Assembly (NCBI GenBank): GCA_033675265.1 | Contig: JAUJYZ010000245.1 | Location: forward strand, 92,001-156,000 | Length of the DNA: 64,000 nucleotides | Source of the DNA: Actinostola sp. cb2023 | Lineage: Eukaryota > Cnidaria > Anthozoa > Actiniaria > Actinostolidae | Direction of reading: 5' to 3' | Part shown: one piece after another, positions 12,105-24,609 of the stretch | How the letters are laid out: every line of letters begins with the position of its first letter | Position numbering within the stretch: the first letter of the stretch is position 1 | The notes under the pieces: model-generated | What the model was told of the DNA's origin: nothing | What the model saw: the letters and a program-made list of their open reading frames with translations, nothing else | Databases searched by the model: none | Program-made: the position numbers and the translations under genes

Positions 12105-12450
12105 CAGCTAATTTACGTCACGCATGACCAGTAAATCGGAACATTCAAATGAAGTTTTGAAGTCTAGACTCGAGTCTCAAACATTCAGACAGAAAAATCA
12201 AATCTCCACCAAATATTTTCTCAAAAGCGTTCATAAAATTAAAATTAAATTGGATGAAAATTTGTGCCAGTTAAGCCTACATACTCTGCAATCACAACGG
12301 CCTGAGTAAACAGATATCTGATACTTTTTTCTTATAGATATATTCGTGGAGATTTGATTTTTCTGTCTGAATCTTCGAGACTCGTGTCTAGACTTCAAAA
12401 CTTCATTTGAATGTTCCGATTTACTGGTCACGCATGACGTAAATTAGCTG
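12105..12450. mobile_element. MITE with about 105-bp inverted arms, CAG/CTG ends, TA target
   Basis: The arms start CAGCTAATTTACGTCACGCA and are inverted copies with few changes. TA occurs at 12103-12104 and 12451-12452. The element ends 18 bp before the BPNT1 stop codon, so the BPNT1 3' untranslated region must run into it. Confidence 0.85.
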
Positions 12451-12467
12451 TAAAAATGCATAAAGTA

Positions 12468-15400
12468 TTAGACCTTAGAATGACAAACTTTCAATCCTTC
12501 TTTGACTGAATCCGGTATCATAGCAATGTATAAATCATGATCCTTCAATGATGCAACTACACCCGACTTGTTGACATAATTATCAGCTTCAAAATCATAG
12601 GTTACTTGACTGCCAAAGACGTCAGTCAATTTCCCACCAAGTGCTTCTAAGACTGCTTCTGTTGCACAGGTATCCCAACGTTTACAGCCGGGACTTGCAA
12701 AGATGTATCCATCTGCATCGCCTTCCAGGACTAATACAACTTTATGACCTAGTACACAGGAGAAAAGAATCATTCCTACAAAAACCAGTCTCATTGCACT
12801 AGGGTTTAATAAGGATCTAGGATGCTTAGTTGACATGTGGGGATGCCTGTCATACATCCCTCACTACCATATATAGATCAAGGACTCACTGATATAATAT
12901 TATTGTTTTGCATACAGTCATTTGCAAAAATTCTGGCCGCTACGAAATATCAATATATCGGATGCATTATGGGTAATTAAATAATCGAAAATTCCCCTTA
13001 AAGAGTGTTAACGCCAGCAAAGTTGGTAGAAATATTTAGTATAATGTTTGTTTTTTTTAGTCTTACGTTTGTTGTTTGTACATTTTGCCTCATTTAATAA
13101 TTTAGGAAACTCAAAATAGTATTATTTAATTACCCATAATGCACCCAATATATTGATATTTCGTGGCGGCCAGAATTTTTGCAAATGACTGTACATACAA
13201 ATAATATTATTATGCACAAGCAAAATGCTATTTATGATATAATTTCTGTACAAAAATGTAATGCAAATTTACTGTACCTGCACCTCCTACCCGTAGAACA
13301 CCATCAGGCTTCATAGCCTCAATAGCTTCTACAACCGACTTGTTTGAATGTGAACGAGTAGTTGTAATAATCCTCCGGCCTTCTGGAACTATCTTCCTCT
13401 GAAAACCAAATGCTCCCAAGCCTGGTATACCCCATATTGTGCGTCCCAAAGTTTCACTGTCGCTGAGCTTTGTGCCCTGGATATGACCATGGAATGGTTG
13501 ATGAATAATGCCAGCTACAGGTCTGCCTTCGTATGATACACCAATCAGGACTGTTGAGTGGCCATATAGTCCTGGAGATTGAAAATGAATGATTAAAATT
13601 TCAGCAAAGTTTGGAAATTGTGTAAGAATCAGGCTTGGCACTGGAATCAATAATTAACCCTTGACCTGCCATAGATACCCTGGGGTTCCAGGGAGTATTT
13701 TTCTGTTGTTTACTAGATAGATGACTAACCTTCAGTGAATTCCCTAGTTCCATCAAGAGGATCAACCCATATCACTACCTGGAACACAATACTGCTACAT
13801 TCAGTTTATAATTGTATTCTATTGTATTGTATTGTATAATCTATTTTCAAATTATCATGGCGAATCAGTAAATGAAATACTGGAAAGAAAATAGAGGAAG
13901 TAAAACTATTGAATGGGAATTATGAGAGAAATGAAGGAAAACATGAAATGAGAGAAATAGATGACCAAATGAAAGTTCTATGAGTGCTGTTCATGCAGTG
14001 GTATAATTATTCACTCACATCTGTGGGTTTGATATCCTTCATTTTATCTGGACAAGTCTCCTGTAGTACACCAGAGTCTTGACTTGATACCAGTAAATCC
14101 TCACTTAGATCATTGATATCTAGGCCCTGTAATAAAATTAAACACTCATTTTTATCTGTATCTTAATTTCCATATTGAAGAGGTCTGCAAGAAGTGACTG
14201 ATGTGATTAAAATCCAAATTCTCTTGGGAATTTGGATTGTAATACCCAGGGGGGACTCCCATATATAAAGTGGTGGGAATGCGCTCGTCAGAAATTTAGA
14301 AAATCTAAAAGTGGAGTCTTGTCCAGGTGGGTGTGGTAAAAAAAAATTTTTTTTTACCCCTAAAAGGTATCAACTCTAAAGTGCCCCCCCAGGCAGAGAT
14401 CACTGATGTTGTTATAGTCAAATCTCTTGCAAGCAGACAATATTGGGACCAATCATAGGTGTCCACCTACATGGTGTGCCTGCATGCTTACATGTAACCA
14501 TTGGTGGATTTAGGGGGGACTGAGGAGGCCTGATGGCATCATTGATCCCACACCCTAGGTTATATCAGGCATGTCAGCTGGGTTGTGTTTTCAATGCAAA
14601 TGCTACGACCCCCTGTTTCTGAATTTCCTGGATACAACCCTACTAGCTGTGTGTATATACATGTATATATCATACAATCCAATGTTCTATGAATACAATA
14701 CAGAGCAAAATCTACCTCTTCCTCGCCGACTATCTTTAGTCCAGGGTACTGTTGTAAAAGTGATCCTATGATGCACTTTTGAGCAACTCTGTCTGCTTCT
14801 GTTTGAGGGTCAAATGTCTTGGTAACATCCTCACTCTTAGTACAAAAAATGATTAATAATTAATAATAATAATTATAATGATAATAATAATAATAATTAT
14901 TATTATTATTAATAATAATTATTAATAATAATAATAATATAATAACTTTATTCCTCAAAACAAATTACAAATAAGAGATAGAAAAATAGATAAAAATCCT
15001 TATTTACAAAATTTAAAATGATCGCTTGGATAATAATAATAATAATAATAATAATATAAGCAATACCGGTATTTATTATATTTTTTGTCAAAGAACGCAC
15101 GAAATATGCACAAGAACGCGCGAAATATGGGACCATATTTTGGGTAGTTACTTCAAACTGGCTTTCCAATCATTCATGCAGAATCGTGTGATGAAAATTA
15201 ACCAATCAGCGTGCGAGAAATTGACAGTTTTGGCTAGCGCGCGCTCGTACAGAAATTTCACTGTAATTTGTTGTTTTTCTTTCACCAAAATAGCTAGTTT
15301 CTTTGACAAAATATATAATAAACAACTTATTAGTCGGTTAAGCATCTAATACGGCTGTGAATTTTTACTCGTCATGTATTTTGGCTCGCCAAAATACCAA

Positions 15401-16329
15401 ATGACTCGTAAAAATACACAGCCGTATTAGATGCTTAACCGACTAATAACCTCTATATATAATAATAATAACAACAATAATAATAATAATAATAATAATA
15501 AACTGTCAAATCAAATATATGTTGTGTGGGAAAAGAGCAAAATGAAATATATGCCTACCCCACCTCTAAATTCACATTATTAGTAATATTATCGTTGTTG
15601 TTAGGGTAGCATATCCCAGACCCACCACTCCCTGTTTGCAATCGTCTTCAGTTTCTCTCTCGCAGAGTCCTCCCATTGACCTTCCTTTGATTAAATTGTT
15701 ATTATACCAGATATATAAGCTTATTAACTAGAACATATTTACCAGATGGTATACAACTAGATTTTTGATTTTTAGATATATAATTTTATTTTTTAAGGAT
15801 TATTTTGAAGTGTGTATTTCTAAGATATAAACTAATATTTTTTTTTGCTACGAGGCGCATTTGATCATATCCATATGCGAGTTTCGCCGTATAAATAATA
15901 AATAAGCTTAATCATAAATTACTATTATCAGTATTTGATAATTTACCAATCACCTACAAATGGCCAGCAATTTGACAGCATATCTACCCACGTAGATGTT
16001 TGTTTTGAGTGATCTTAAACACCGGTAATTATTTCGGATTTGAATGACATTGCTAAATTGAATCGATTGAATGTGAAAAACGAGAATATGCATATTATCG
16101 ATCAAAATCTGGAAATTTCGATTCTCCAGCGTTGTTGTTGTTCTCTAAACACTGTAGTTTCATTTTGAAAATGAAATTCATAAAATTCTATGCTTATTTC
16201 TACTGTTACCTTGTTTATTATTCCCAGTTCTCCTTTTTTCAAAACGTCTCTGATCAGAACCCCAGCTCGATTAGCGATTGCAACAGAGCTTGCGACAAGC
16301 CGGATAAGGAATGGAGCCGTGGATGTCAT
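12468..16329 (-). CDS. BPNT1: 3'(2'),5'-bisphosphate nucleotidase 1
   Basis: Six minus-strand exons (16329-16210, 14835-14716, 14126-14019, 13778-13730, 13571-13278, 12748-12468) join in frame with GT-AG introns into a complete protein of 323 residues, close to the family's usual 308. It belongs to the Mg-dependent, lithium-sensitive phosphatases related to inositol monophosphatase, which remove the 3' phosphate of PAP, the by-product of sulfation. Visible motifs: GEEE at 77-80, WVDPLDGT at 120-127 (metal-binding DPxDGT) and GCKRWDTCATE around 251-261 (WD metal ligand at 255-256). The N-terminus APFLIRLVASSVAIANRAG is typical. Intron 1 (1.4 kb) and intron 5 contain repeats. The gene is head-to-head with CAMKMT. 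Confidence 0.95.
12915..13191. mobile_element. MITE in BPNT1 intron 5, CAGTCATTTGC family
   Basis: Inverted arms start CAGTCATTTGCAAAAATTCT and continue through TATCAATATAT and TGCATTATGGGTAATTA. TA flanks both ends (12913-12914, 13192-13193). It is related to the element at 48,467-48,742. Confidence 0.9.
14870..15500. repeat. AAT microsatellites and a dispersed inverted-repeat element in BPNT1 intron 1
   Basis: Simple (AAT)n runs flank a unit at about 15,065-15,440. Its right part is a hairpin: GTCGGTTAAGCATCTAATAC at 15,333 and the complement at about 15,424. A related copy in reverse orientation lies at about 52,660-52,975 in the hydantoinase gene, sharing CATCTAATACGGCTGTG-like and GGAAAGCCAGTTTGAAGTAA-like stretches. 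Open frames here are shadows of the repeat. Confidence 0.7.
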
Positions 16330-16672
16330 ATTAACTCTCTTCTAAATGACGGACAAATTGTGTTCTCCTCTGCAGATGAATGACAGCTTGATGGGCCGAT
16401 TTGATCAAAGCACGTTTACATATACCGTATATTAATTAATTACCCATAATCCACTGTGAACTACTTTACCACAGGAAGCCCAATGTGTATGTTTGCAACG
16501 CTTGAAAAGGTCAACGTTGTACAACTCGGCATGGAACAGTGACTAGTGTACCATGAAAAGAAGCAGTAAATAACATAGAACTCGTTTCAAACGCACAAGG
16601 ACGTCCTTCAAAGCCTTCTTTATTCATAGAAATTATCGGTCAAACCTTGAAAAGACAAATGCGGTGACAACA
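16330..16672. promoter_or_regulatory. Shared intergenic region of BPNT1 and CAMKMT (candidate bidirectional promoter)
   Basis: The two start codons are divergent and 343 bp apart, so this stretch must contain both promoters. No TATA box is obvious for either gene. It contains TTACCACAGGAAGCCCA at 16466-16482, a motif that recurs across the window, and TTACCCATAAT at about 16,440. The bidirectional role is inferred from gene order only. Confidence 0.6.
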
Positions 16673-19600
16673 ATGGAGCCAATTGTGGACGGTTCCGTCA
16701 AGTCGAAGAAGGCGCGCGAAAGATGGAAGTTCCTCGCCAACGTCTTGTCGAAAAACAACAACGAAAGCGATATCTTAACCAACCCTGTTTCAGTCAGGAG
16801 ATTTCCAGGATTTGGTCTCTTCAATGCTATTGAACGAAAAGGCTATAACTCCACCTCATTTGACTTTCAGACGTTTGAATATGTCAGTAACGTTGAGCAT
16901 CTTTCCGGCCCCCGAGTTGCAATCACTCTCAGGTAAAACCGTCTGTTTGCTCAACTTTGTGCAAAATGTCCAAAAACTCCGGGAGATATCGTTTCTATTA
17001 ACGAGATTATTTGGGTTTTCGATTACTTGGTTCGACGTTCGTATGAATTATTTACTAAGTAAACCCCATACTTGAGTTTGAAGGCCAGCACACCCCGCAG
17101 GCACCTGTCTTCAGTATGCGTGGGCGACCATTGAATTTCTCATCCGTTCTCCAACTAACACAGAAATCTTCAGAACCATCTGTCTGAATTTGAAATTCTC
17201 TTGGGAATTACATCCGGCAAAGGCTTTGATGGTTTTTGCATTCATAATTTCAATATGCATTTTTTTGTGCATTTTTTCAAATTCCCACATTTCAATTCTA
17301 TTTGAAACCCATTTATTTAATAACTTTCACCAATAAATGAAATAGACAGAATTAAAAATTATATAGATATATAAATTAAATAAATAACATTGGTGTCTGG
17401 TGAGGGTCGCACAGCAGTTCTACTACAATTCCATGCCCATTAGACATCTTTTGTGTTTCATTAGATTTTATTCTTCAAAATTCTAATCAAAGAACAAATT
17501 GTAATCCATCTATTGTAATTACTGTTTGATCATAAATAGCAATGTTTATATCTGTCATTAACGTTGTCCAGCTAAAAAGAGATTAACACTACAATAAATG
17601 TCACGCATCTCATATATTCGTTTTGCGTGCGCGATATGAGCAATAATTATTATTATTGTGCACGTGGTGCCAATATGCTTCATAATTTGAATTATATCAG
17701 CTTCACATGTACACAATAATTGCTTGTTTCATGCACGCAAAACGAATACAGTATATGATGAGACGTGCGTGATATTTTTTGTAGTGTTTTAATCTCTTTT
17801 TAGCTGGACAACGTTAATGACATTGACTGTATAACTGATTAATCAATTATTTGACAATAATTTTAGGAGAAGAAACATGGAACTACAAATAAGTGAATTA
17901 TCAGGCTTTGACAATACGGGCAATATCTGTGAGTATTAGTACTTTATTATGCAGGAGTATAATCTATCATCTCTTATCTTTTGGAGATAGATTTAGATCT
18001 CTCACCAAAACAGACGACTTGAGATTTTAGTGGGCATAGGACATATTACCAAGATCACGCTTGGAATCCCAGGGTTAAATAGTGCTGGCCATTTGATGCA
18101 TTTCTGTAAATAAAATATACAATGTAAATAATAAAATTATTGTCTGAAATCATTATGTATGCATGAATTGGATGATCTGAAACGTTTAAAAAAATTCATG
18201 TTAACCTCTGCCATATCTTGTTCAAACACCAAGCGAGATTTCAAGCTTGAGGTCGAATGAATGAATTTCACAAAGACCCTCATTTTTCCATAATTCATCT
18301 TGATCTCATGTCATCCATTTCAGATCGCTCGTTGTCAATGTTTTTTGAAATAGGTGTATATTATGAAGACTGTGTCTAGGGGTAAGGGACCGGTCATTAA
18401 ATATGGGGAGGGGGGGGCTGGAGGAGAAAGTCATTTTTTAGGTTTTTGTTTCCGGACCCCCCTCTTAAATGCAAAAAAATCCTGAAAACCCCCCTTTGAA
18501 ATTGGTAAAAATTTCAAGACCCTCCCTTCTGTGCCCATTCATTTGAAAAACACTCAGATCAGGTTCTAGCTATCTGTTATAGACCGAATTCATAATTGGC
18601 TGCTTCTAATTTGCATAAAAGCCAAAACATATAATAATAATAATAATAATAATATCATTTTGGGAAAAGTAAATATTTGATAGAATATTTATGTGATCAT
18701 CTAAATACCATGTGTGTGGTTTGAAACCAAATAATAAATCCTTGAGAAGATATCAACATTTGAAATTGTGAAATTGCACCAAAACAACGCTGGTGAGGAC
18801 TCACTTGAAAAATACATACAAAACTCTCTATTCATGATCTGCCATAACTCCGATGATACTTTTGTCTACAGCAAAGTGTTTATTTCTATAGGTACTATTT
18901 TAGATGACAGTGATCATTTGTACCAGAAACGTATCATATTGCCAAACTAAAACTGAATACGCCATTATGAATTCGGTGTATAGGTTTCACCATTGTCGCA
19001 CAGGTACTTTTTCCATCGGTTCAAGCAAGAGTTTTTTTTTGGTCCACCACAAGGACCTACGCCCAAGGAAAACAAATCCTATAACTGTCAAAAAGATATT
19101 TTGTGGATGTTAATGATATCTTGGTGTAGGGATTTATAATCTGTGTATTGAGTTAATTAGTTATTCGATTTTTTTACTAGTAGTGAATTTTTAAAAGGAC
19201 AAAAATACTGAAAATAACATTATACAAGTATGGGCGGATCTAGGATTTTACAAAGGGGGGTGGATAATCATAAAGCTCTTTCAAGGTATACATTCTCCAT
19301 CAGAGAGTCGACTGATTATAATTGTCCAGGCCCGGTGTTTATTGACGCCAGGAGTGTAGCTAGCCTTTTTTTTGCTGGTCCACAAAAGTGAACCAGGGCC
19401 GTAGCAAAGGCCAAGCGGTGGGGGAGACGCGTAGCGAGCGTCGTAGGCATGAGCCGGTAGGGGGGTATGGGGGCATGCTCCCCCAGAAAATTTTGAAATC
19501 TAGAGGCTCGGAAATGCTATTTCCAGCGTTCTCCAACAGTTATTTGTGATTTTCGCGTATCGCTAATTACTTCCTACACAGTCAGCAAACCAATGCTGAT

Positions 19601-22414
19601 AACACTTGAGAATTTCGATGGCTGAATCAATTCGGACAATCCTTTAATTCACGAAAGTCCGTAAGAACACGCTATGACTCAACATGTAGCATAGATGCTC
19701 CTACTTATGGGCTTCTGATTATTGCCAGTAAATTAATGATACAACTATACTAGCAAAAATGAGAGACTTTTAGTATTTCTTGGACTATTTATAAAAAGGG
19801 ATGTATGAAATTGTTATCAGTGAAACATTTGAACCAGTTAAAAATTGAACCTTCACTGTATTTCTTTATAGATTTAACTGACTGTTTGCTGTTGTCAGCT
19901 TTAATTATTTATTAGACAAATCATTTCTCCCTCTTTTTCTGTCTGTACGCTCTCAGAAAATTTGAAGACCCCCCCTTTTTATCATTTTTTTCTTTGGGAC
20001 CCCCCCTCACATTAGTAAAAAAAAATCCAAGACCCCCCCACTTTCTCCTCCAGCCCCCCCCTCCCGATATTTAATGACCGGTCCCTAAGACTGAAAGGTA
20101 TTTTTGCATTGTTGTTTTGGTTCCAGGCATATGGCCATCTGAAGAAGTACTTGCATACTACATGTTAAAACACAAGTCTGAATATGAGTAAGTAACGGTT
20201 TAGTTTATATTAATTATGAACTTTTATGAATATCTCTAAGTTATTGACTTGGTTTATTAGGGGATTGTGTGTTTGTGAGCTTGGAGCAGGCATGGCGGCA
20301 TTAGCTGGTGTTATGGTAAGTACATGCGCTTTAAAAAGTGAATCATAAAACCTTTTTTCTGAAAATTTTATACAGCAATAATTTCAGCCATCAGATAGTG
20401 AATCAATATTTGCTGTGATAAATATGAAATCCACTGACTTGTGATTATTTCTAAGATTGTGTTTTAACATGTTAGTTAGCTGCCAGTTGCAACGTATCAG
20501 AAGTTTGTTTGACAGATGGAAATCAACAATCTGTGACTAGTATCCTTTGATTACTGTATATTTGTCATATGAATGTACATGTACGTTTGATATTGTTCCA
20601 GAGCTCTATTGATAGCAGTGTAGTACATTATAAATATTTTTATGGATATTAATGTTCATTCATTCTTTCAATCATTCATTCAATCATTCATTCATTCATT
20701 CATTCTTTCATTCAATCATTCTTTCATTCTTTCATTCATTTAATCTTTTAATCATTCATTCTTTCAATCTTTCTTTCATTTAATCATTCATTCTTTCAAT
20801 CATTCATTCATTCTTTCAATCATTCTTTCTTTCATTCAATCATTCTTTCATTCAATCATTCTTTTAATCATTCATTCATTCAATCATTCATTCATTCTTT
20901 CAATCATTCTTTCTTTCATTCATTATTTCAATCATTCATTCTTTCATTCAGTCATATTCATTCAATCTGTCATTCATTCAATCATTCATTCAATCATTAT
21001 TATTACTCATTTCATATGCCATTTAACACATCCCAGTTTTAGAACATTCCAAAATATGAAACTTCAACTTCTATGCCAAGATGTCAAGAGGATTATTGCA
21101 GAGAACAACTTTGGCAATACCAGAGTACATGCTAGGTAAAGATATGTTAAAATACTCACTTATAAGAATAGTATTTCCCTACATGGTAACACCCCCAACT
21201 GTGTCCCCTGATTTGAAGCTGAGGGGTATTGAATGGTCAAGGCGAGACTTTGTGAGACTCCAAGAGACTTGGGACTTGCATATTCTTGCAAGCCCGAGAT
21301 GCTTTTTCATCGATTTCCTTCGTTTTAAAAATTCAAGACTCTGAGCTATGAGGTGGCTTTTTGCAAAAAAACGAGACTTCGAGACCCACAAAATTTGACT
21401 GAAATGTTGCGAGGCCCTGACTTTTTGCTGGGACCATTCGACACCCCCAAGCCTGCGAAAACGTTGCTTTTTTTGTTCTTTTTCTTTTAAGAAAAACTTT
21501 GTCAAGTAATATTATTGTTAGTGTGGTGGAGAATGATTGGTAGAAATAAGGAAATCCTTTAATTGATGGCTTTATGTAATTGATGTACATGTACTAAGTT
21601 GTCTTTTTTTCAGTAAACTTATTTGGGATGAGAACTATACAGCTCCACAGGAATTTGGAAACAAATTTGATGTAATTGTGGCATCAGACTGGTATGTGAA
21701 TAATGGTTATGTTAATTGCTGGTCTGCATGTGTGACGTCATGGGGGCCATGTTGATGCCCGATAACAAAGCATCCCTTGTACCACCAATACACCACCCTC
21801 ATGAACGCTGCATCTTTCTACTTTAAATCTCCATTGAAACCTATCACCTATATTGTTGTTTCCTCAGTCTGTTTTACGTTAAAAGTCATAAAGGATTACT
21901 ACACACTATTGATAAACTCCTAACATCAAAGGTATGATATACAAGCTTCAATAGAATATAGAATTCTAGTGTAGAATTAATTAAGTCGTAGGAGAGAGAT
22001 CCATTCCCATACCAGCTTTATCTTGATTGATACTGAACGTATATGCTGTCTTCACAGGGTCATGTTATATTGATGGCTCCTCGTCGATCTGGCACCCTCC
22101 AACAGTTCTGCAATACTGCCACGTCTTCTTTCAACGTACAGGTTATCACAGACTATGATGAGCTGGTCTCCAAAAAAGTCAAAGAGGTACACGTGTGTAT
22201 GTCTGGCTTTTTATTGAATTTACTTTGAATAAATTATTATTATTATTTCTTGAACTAACTAGATTTTTCTATTTTACAGGCAAAGGCTCTAGGCAATGAT
22301 ATGTTTGATGAAGACCTTCATTACCCAGTAATGGTCCGACTTCAACGTAAATACTCAAATGATGAACTAAACAATATGAAAATAGAGTATTGTACAAGTT
22401 TGAATTATTTGTAG
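16673..22414 (+). CDS. CAMKMT: Calmodulin-lysine N-methyltransferase
   Basis: Ten exons (16673-16932, 17867-17928, 20127-20187, 20261-20315, 20476-20539, 21081-21135, 21614-21691, 21868-21931, 22058-22186, 22280-22414) join in frame into 320 residues, about the family length. The enzyme is a class I SAM-dependent methyltransferase that trimethylates a lysine of calmodulin. Motif I is VCELGAGMAALAG at 132-144, TDGN at 159-162 is the acidic loop that binds SAM, and FDVIVASDCLFY at 204-215 is the family's core strand. The N-terminal VSVRRFPGFGLF and the C-terminal DEDLHYPVMVRL are also typical. I chose ATG 16673 rather than the upstream GTG. Introns 1, 2, 5 and 6 carry repeats and transposons. 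Exon 2/3 joining gives NTGNICIWPSEE, two residues longer than I expect from the family. Confidence 0.95.
17551..17829. mobile_element. MITE in CAMKMT intron 1
   Basis: Inverted arms contain GTCATTAACGTTGTCCAGCT and AACACTACAATAAA-like sequence. The right end reads CAGTCAATGTC on the other strand, next to TA. The left end appears to have lost a few bases. The arms share GTTGTCCAG-T-AAAAGA and ACTACAATAAA with the 11.5 kb element. Confidence 0.75.
18386..20085. mobile_element. 1.7-kb inverted-terminal-repeat transposon in CAMKMT intron 2
   Basis: The termini GGGACCGGTCATTAAATATG and complement (...ATTTAATGACCGGTCCC) are followed inward by G-rich/C-rich tracts (GGGGGGGCTGGAGGAGAAAG), giving about 45 bp of inverted repeat. 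The interior contains short open frames near 18.8-19.1 kb that I do not recognise, so this is probably a non-autonomous copy. Confidence 0.75.
20655..21000. repeat. ATTC/TTTC tetranucleotide microsatellite in CAMKMT intron 5
   Basis: About 340 bp of CATT/CTTT/AATC tetranucleotides. It lies between exons 5 and 6 of CAMKMT. Confidence 0.9.
21222..21456. mobile_element. Inverted-repeat element in CAMKMT intron 6 (AATGGTCAAGGCGAGAC family)
   Basis: Termini AGGGGTATTGAATGGTCAAG and complement (...GACCATTCGACACCCCC). Internal GAGACTTTGTGAGACTC and GATTTCCTTYGTTTT are shared with the element at 60,495-60,740, so they are one family. This copy lacks the 60-bp host insert seen in the other. Confidence 0.75.
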
Positions 22415-22539
22415 TAAGTACTACAATTCTGCCCCTCACAAGGACACGGAACAGTAAAACAAGAGTTATTGCTATTTAAAATATTGTATGGTTGAAGAAT
22501 ATTAATCTAATATTTGAGACAATGGCACCAACCTACAAG

Positions 22540-22780
22540 CCCAGGGGGGGTACTCAGGGGTATCAGTGATGGGGAGGTGCGAATGAGGCCAAACTTTTTA
22601 ACCCAAACAAAGAAAAAGTCCATTACGCAAAAAAAAAAAGACCATGAAATCCCATGCAATCTAGAACGGTAGGATATCATTTTTATCAACCCCCCAAAAA
22701 TAGAAAATTGATAACCCAAAAAAGTCCCAAGCCGCGAATTTCAAACCCAAAAAAGGTCTTCGCACCTCCCTGTCACTGAT

Positions 22781-22815
<35 letters not shown>

Positions 22816-22821
22816 CCTGGG
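22540..22821. mobile_element. Inverted-repeat element with 8-bp target duplication, downstream of CAMKMT
   Basis: It begins CCCAGGGGGGGTACTCAGGG and ends with its complement plus a 34-C run. CCTACAAG directly flanks both ends (22532-22539 and 22822-22829), an exact 8-bp duplication typical of hAT-like insertions. The family copy at 47,043-47,676 shares the termini and internal phrases such as GATATCATTTTTATCAACCC. The 22.4-23.3 kb gap between CAMKMT and CCDC167 is otherwise AT-rich with several AATAAA near 22,950-22,990. Confidence 0.85.
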
Positions 22822-23244
22822 CCTACAAGACAACATTGAATTATTATACTGCTATTGAAAATTATTATTAAAAATGTTACCGGTATGAATTTATTGTATT
22901 ACGTACCGGTATTAATAATTATAAAACTTCTGTTTTGCTCCATATAAAACTGTAATAAAATATTAATAAAATATTATGTAATAAAATATTAAAGTATCTT
23001 TTTGTTATCCTGAACGAAAGGCATATTATATTTTGGTCATTTTCCCTGGATTAGATTTTGGATCACAGTAAAATGCTTGCCAAGTTCTGAGTAACGAACT
23101 ACTCATTCTTGCTTGGTCAAAATATAGAAATATAGCAATGGGAAAAAGTTATGTGAGAACAAGTTACAGTGTCAGTAACATTTCACAGTCTATTCTTGAT
23201 GCATTTTGACGTTGGTTTTGGGAGATGTATAATTTCTATTTGAA

Positions 23245-23250
23245 TTTATT
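23245..23250 (-). terminator. Polyadenylation signal for CCDC167
   Basis: TTTATT on the plus strand reads AATAAA on the minus strand, 69 bp past the CCDC167 stop codon. Confidence 0.55.
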
Positions 23251-23318
23251 CATGACGCGAGCACTATGGTAACATCCCTGAGTTCTTCTCTGATATAAAA
23301 TTATAATACTTATTTTTT

Positions 23319-24272
23319 CTATTTAGACCACAGCAGTTTGTAAGCAAGATATACAAACACCAGTACAACTACGGATAGTAGCATAGTCTTTCTGTTTTCA
23401 CTTCTTAACGATTTCAGCTGATTTTCTGAAGGAAAGAAAACAATAATTTCACCAACAGTTTGCACATACGTTAATTGAGAAATACTTACGACACTCTTTC
23501 ACTTCTATTTTCAGTCGCTTTTCCTCTTCAAGTAAGTCTTCCCTGATAACGAATTCAATCAAAGAATACCATTTAATTGAATTTGTAAGCTGGTCACCAT
23601 TAACAATAATAAATTGAATATGGCTTTGAAATCTTTTATAAGAATGCTGAAAACACACTGTGTTATTCATTTATATGCTTTGTAACTGAAACCCCATATT
23701 GAGAGGTACAATAAACGATGTCTGTATCAGTGTATGTATGCTACATGTAGAGAGATCAGCTGATCTGATCGCTGTAATGAACGGGCATAAATCAATAATT
23801 TGATGTTAGTCTTTGCTTTTCCCAGTCTGAGTAGGTTCTCTGAAGTGATTATATATCCATTCAATTCCCTGTACCACTCCTTCATTGTCGCGTGCCTGTG
23901 GTATACTTCAATACTATTTTTATAGGTTCATAATTGGTTTTTAATCAGCTGATAATAGAGCAATATAAAGTCTTGCGAAATGAGTTTCAAAACATCATTA
24001 TGAACCTTTCTTGACTTGGCATCTCTCTTAGTCGGAAGCTTCTGTCAATACTATCAAGTCTGTCCTCATCGTTTGCTAGTTTCTTTTCGATCTCTTCTAT
24101 CTACAAGACAAATACGAAATCTTATTTTAAAACACGAATATCGAGCACGCTTTGCGGTCAATCACATGGCAGAGAGAAAAAAAAATCACGTTGGAATTTT
24201 CACAATTCTATAACATGATCTTATAACCATTACATAAACCACCTATACCTGTGTTACAATAGTTGACGTCAT
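23319..24272 (-). CDS. CCDC167: Coiled-coil domain-containing protein 167
   Basis: Four minus-strand exons (24272-24249, 24100-24006, 23542-23490, 23425-23319) join in frame into 92 residues, close to the family's 97. The first exon codes only eight residues (MTSTIVTQ). Exons 2 and 3 form a charged coiled coil (IEEIEKKLANDEDRLDSI, DLLEEEKRLKIEVKEC). Exon 4 holds the signature LRSENRKTMLLSV followed by a single hydrophobic helix near the C-terminus, so this is probably a tail-anchored membrane protein. The molecular function is poorly known. It is tail-to-tail with CAMKMT and head-to-head with the CBM9-like gene. All splice sites are GT-AG, and the phases agree at every junction. Confidence 0.9.
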
Positions 24273-24609
24273 TTTCTATACGGGAAATTTCCACCTCAAG
24301 TAACACAACTCGAGACGAACGTTTGAATGAAAGCCAAGAATGAGAAAACACGATATTCGATGGGCGTTCCTGGCGCAAATGAGGCGAGGCCTGGATCGGG
24401 GTAAATACTTCATGTATGGAGACACATTGGTATACCTTACGCTGTATCGTAACACTGTGGGCGCTTATTTCCAATATGGCGGACGAACCGTGATGTGAAG
24501 TGAAAATAAGGAAGTTAAACCATATTTCATGCTATAAACAGTTTTATTTCCGTTCCATTTGTTCCATTTTTAGACGATAGTTTTATATCAAACTTTATTG
24601 TGTTTTTTT
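24273..24609. promoter_or_regulatory. Shared intergenic region of CCDC167 and the CBM9-like gene
   Basis: The divergent start codons are 337 bp apart. There is no convincing TATA box. The region is locally CG-containing compared with its surroundings (CGAGACGAACG, GGAGGCGAGGC-like stretches). Bidirectional use is inferred from layout. Confidence 0.5.

Noticed and set aside
12124..12431. Two similar frames on opposite strands (MTSKSEHSNEVLKSR...)
   Set aside because: They are the two inverted arms of one MITE, not genes.
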